The notes under the pieces: model-generated
The model's input: only the letters and a program-made list of their open reading frames with translations
What the model was told of the DNA's origin: nothing
Database searches by the model: none
Position numbers and translations under genes: made by a program
Assembly: GCA_020633495.1 (NCBI GenBank)
Contig: JACKDR010000052.1
Location: 1-9,281 of the forward strand
Direction: 5' to 3'
DNA from: Kofleriaceae bacterium
Lineage (GTDB): Bacteria; Myxococcota_A; Polyangia; Haliangiales; Haliangiaceae
DNA: 9,281 nucleotides
Shown: positions 8,133 to 9,281 of the stretch, in pieces
How positions within the stretch are numbered: position 1 is the stretch's first letter
Layout of the letters: each line of letters starts with the position of its first letter

Positions 8133-8167
8133 CGTGCTTTCGGAGCCGGCGCGCCGGCTTGCACGAC
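8131..8167. terminator. third, compound hairpin
   Basis: GTCGTGC (8131-8137) pairs with GCACGAC (8161-8167), enclosing the 16-bp palindrome AGCCGGCGCGCCGGCT (8144-8159). It overlaps the base of the second hairpin, so the two compete, and it ends 5 bases before the -35 of the threonine-leader promoter. It may insulate that promoter from upstream readthrough. Confidence 0.4.
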
Positions 8168-8172
8168 GGGGC

Positions 8173-8201
8173 TTGCGCGCCGCCCCGCGGCTCGCTAGCG
8201 T
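8173..8201 (+). promoter_or_regulatory. promoter of the threonine leader peptide and ThrRS gene
   Basis: TTGCGC (8173-8178) and TAGCGT (8196-8201) are exactly 17 bases apart, a good sigma-70-type layout for a GC-rich genome. Transcription is expected near 8208, only about 3 bases before the GTG of the leader ORF, so the leader would be translated from a nearly leaderless mRNA. There is no room for a Shine-Dalgarno. Confidence 0.6.
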
Positions 8202-8210
8202 GACCTCATC

Positions 8211-8282
8211 GTGTCGCGCGCGCTGACCACCACGACCACCACGACCGCCACCGGCGGGTCGATGGTCGTGCGCGCGCGCTGA
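8211..8282 (+). CDS. threonine-rich leader peptide (candidate attenuator of ThrRS)
   Basis: A 23-codon ORF from GTG to TGA. Codons 6-12 are seven consecutive threonines (ACC ACC ACG ACC ACC ACG ACC) and codon 14 is ACC, so 8 of 23 residues are Thr. The peptide begins MSRAL and ends MVVRAR. It lies about 10 bases after a -10 hexamer and 100 bases before a threonyl-tRNA synthetase gene. Ribosome-stalling leader peptides rich in the cognate amino acid are established regulators (thrL for threonine biosynthesis, pheM for pheST), so the likely job is sensing threonyl-tRNA supply. Both Thr codons used end in G or C, so codon choice alone does not suggest selection for rare tRNAs. The ORF is in a different frame from the synthetase. 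The alternative is a chance ACC/ACG microsatellite; position, promoter and downstream gene together make that unlikely. Confidence 0.75.
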   Translation: MSRALTTTTTTTATGGSMVVRAR

Positions 8283-8382
8283 ACCCGCTCCCCACGAACC
8301 CCGACGCCCGCCGCACCGGCCGGGGCGTCGTGGTGGCGTCGCTCCGTCCGTGCCTCGACCCCGACGCACCCAGGAGACGCCC
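8227..8382 (+). promoter_or_regulatory. candidate attenuator with competing RNA pairings
   Basis: CGACGCCC (8302-8309) pairs with GGGCGTCG (8323-8330), an 8-bp stem extendable inward by 8310-8312 with 8318-8320. The 3' arm has two other partners. GTCGTGGTGG (8327-8336) is fully complementary to CCACCACGAC within the Thr codons, present twice (8227-8236 and 8236-8245). GGGCGTC (8323-8329) is fully complementary to GACGCCC at 8376-8382, the bases from the last G of the Shine-Dalgarno to just before the ATG. The Thr codons can also fold locally, CACGACC (8240-8246) with GGTCGTG (8264-8270). These pairings exclude one another. No U-tract follows the 8302-8330 hairpin, so control of translation initiation, or Rho, fits better than intrinsic termination. 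Which state is on cannot be decided by eye. Confidence 0.5.
8372..8376 (+). promoter_or_regulatory. Shine-Dalgarno AGGAG of the ThrRS gene
   Basis: AGGAG ends 6 bases before the ATG at 8383. It is the strongest ribosome-binding site in the window and it fixes the start. This contrasts with the leader ORF, which has none. Confidence 0.85.
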
Positions 8383-9281
8383 ATGCCCGCACCCGACCCT
8401 GCCCTCGCCGCGCCGGCGCCCGCCGCGCCCGCCGCGCTCGACCCCGACGACCACCGCGCCGTCGCCGCGCGCCTCGACCTGCTGCACTTCCAGGACGAGG
8501 CGCCCGGCATGGTGTTCTGGCACCCGCGCGGCCTCACCCTGTACCGCGCCCTCGAGGATGCCGCGCGCCGCCAGCTCGCGCGCGGCGGCTACCGCGAGGT
8601 CCGCACCCCGCAGCTCTTGCGGGTGCCGGTGTGGCAGCAGAGCGGCCACTGGGATCACTTCCAGGCCCACATGTTCGGCTGCGGCGCCGGCGGCACCGCC
8701 GCCGCGCTCAAGCCGGTGAGCTGCCCGGGCCACATCCAGCTGGTGCGCCGCGCCGCGCCGTCGTGGCGCGACCTGCCGCTGCGCCTCGCCGAGATGGGGC
8801 TGTGCCACCGCGACGAGCCCGGCGGCACGCTGCACGGGCTGATGCGGCTGCGCCAGTTCACCCAGGACGACGGCCACGTCTTCTGCGCCGACGACCAGGT
8901 CGCCGACGAGGTCGCGCGGTTCTGCCGCGACCTGCCCGGCTTCTACCGCGGCTTCGGCTTCGCCGACGTCTCGGTGGCGCTGTCGACCCGGCCCGACGAT
9001 CGCGCCGGCGACGACGCCTGGTGGGATCGCGCCGAGCGCGAGCTCGAGGCCGTCGTGCGCGACCTCGGCGTGCCGTACGTGATCCAGCCCGGCGCCGGCG
9101 CGTTCTACGGCCCCAAGCTCGAGTTCGTGCTGCACGACCGCCGCGGCCGGGCCTGGCAGTGCGGCACGATCCAGCTCGACCTGGTGCTGCCGCGCCGCTT
9201 CGACCTCCGCTACGTCGACGCCGGCGGCGCGCGCCGCCACGTCGTCATGCTGCACCGCGCCCTGTACGGCTCGATCGAGCG
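8383..9281 (+). CDS. thrS: threonyl-tRNA synthetase lacking TGS and editing domains (cut by window end)
   Basis: 299 complete codons are visible and the frame runs off the window. After an Ala/Pro-rich stretch of about 20 residues, the sequence matches the class II catalytic core of ThrRS: APGMVFWHPRG (motif 1 region), KPVSCPGH, LCHRDEPGGTLHGLMRLR (motif 2, R143), FTQDDGHVF, LSTRPDDR, GAFYGPKLEF, WQCGTIQLD and MLHRALYGSIE. The zinc ligands of E. coli ThrRS (C334, H385, H511) correspond to C114, H165 and H291. Numbering is therefore shifted by about 220, so the N-terminal TGS and editing (N2) domains are absent. They are not hidden upstream: the same frame has a stop at 8224-8226, and the start is fixed by AGGAG. 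The enzyme should charge tRNA(Thr) in the cytoplasm without cis-editing of Ser-tRNA(Thr). It is probably a second ThrRS beside a full-length one elsewhere, or it relies on trans-editing. Confidence 0.93.
   Translation, partial: MPAPDPALAAPAPAAPAALDPDDHRAVAARLDLLHFQDEAPGMVFWHPRGLTLYRALEDAARRQLARGGYREVRTPQLLRVPVWQQSGHWDHFQAHMFGCGAGGTAAALKPVSCPGHIQLVRRAAPSWRDLPLRLAEMGLCHRDEPGGTLHGLMRLRQFTQDDGHVFCADDQVADEVARFCRDLPGFYRGFGFADVSVALSTRPDDRAGDDAWWDRAERELEAVVRDLGVPYVIQPGAGAFYGPKLEFVLHDRRGRAWQCGTIQLDLVLPRRFDLRYVDAGGARRHVVMLHRALYGSIE

Noticed and set aside
5084..8164. A 1026-codon open frame antisense to the 912-aa gene
   Set aside because: Its translation is a monotonous Ala/Arg/Val/Gly/Asp mix with no domain, typical of the reverse strand of a GC3-biased gene. 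The sense frame has a signal peptide, cysteine repeats and recognisable domains.
8211..8282. Thr run as a mere trinucleotide microsatellite
   Set aside because: The units alternate ACC ACC ACG and are bounded by a complete short ORF with promoter, stop codon and a matching synthetase gene. I treat chance as the less likely reading, though it is not excluded.
8208..8382. T-box riboswitch upstream of ThrRS
   Set aside because: I see no conserved T-box sequence (AGGGTGG-like followed by ACCGCG), and the distance is taken up by a translated-looking Thr-rich ORF.

Overview
The window is very GC-rich, has strong GC3 bias (so long antisense shadow frames are common) and is dominated by lipobox-bearing secreted proteins. 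Together with four-cysteine and C-x2-GTV repeat lipoproteins, this suggests a predatory or saprophytic deltaproteobacterium, probably Myxococcota (Haliangium/Kofleriaceae-like). That assignment is inference from composition and protein style; no rRNA or other phylogenetic marker is present.

Layout. Positions 1-69 (-) hold the possible first codons of an incomplete gene. Positions 131-1735 (-) encode a thermolysin-family (M4) zinc metalloprotease lipoprotein. Positions 1963-3039 (-) encode a GH5 (subfamily 5-like) endoglucanase lipoprotein. Divergent from it, on +, are a duplicated four-cysteine lipoprotein (3118-3615), a 106-aa membrane or secreted protein (3726-4046), a 60-aa zinc-ribbon protein (4090-4272) and a PI-PLC X-domain lipoprotein (4285-5151). 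After a 172-bp regulatory-looking gap comes a 912-aa multidomain surface lipoprotein (5324-8062), then three strong hairpins. The window ends in a threonyl-tRNA synthetase gene cut by the edge (8383 onward).

The protease, endoglucanase and phospholipase are all predicted to be exported and lipid-anchored, which fits degradation of prey or polymers at the cell surface. They look like separate transcription units, not one operon.

The most interesting part is 8173-8383+. A promoter (TTGCGC, 17 bp, TAGCGT) sits so close to a GTG-started 23-codon ORF that the transcript would be nearly leaderless. That ORF contains seven consecutive threonine codons plus an eighth, and it precedes a ThrRS gene that has only the catalytic-core start, with no TGS and no editing domain. 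The threonine codons can pair with the 3' arm of a downstream hairpin, and the same arm can pair with the bases between the Shine-Dalgarno and the ATG. This has the form of ribosome-mediated attenuation of a truncated ThrRS by threonyl-tRNA supply. I know of no described example in this group, but I could not search.

A second theme is start architecture. Six of the nine starts have a -10-like hexamer 5-9 nt before the start codon and no Shine-Dalgarno, which suggests frequent leaderless transcription.
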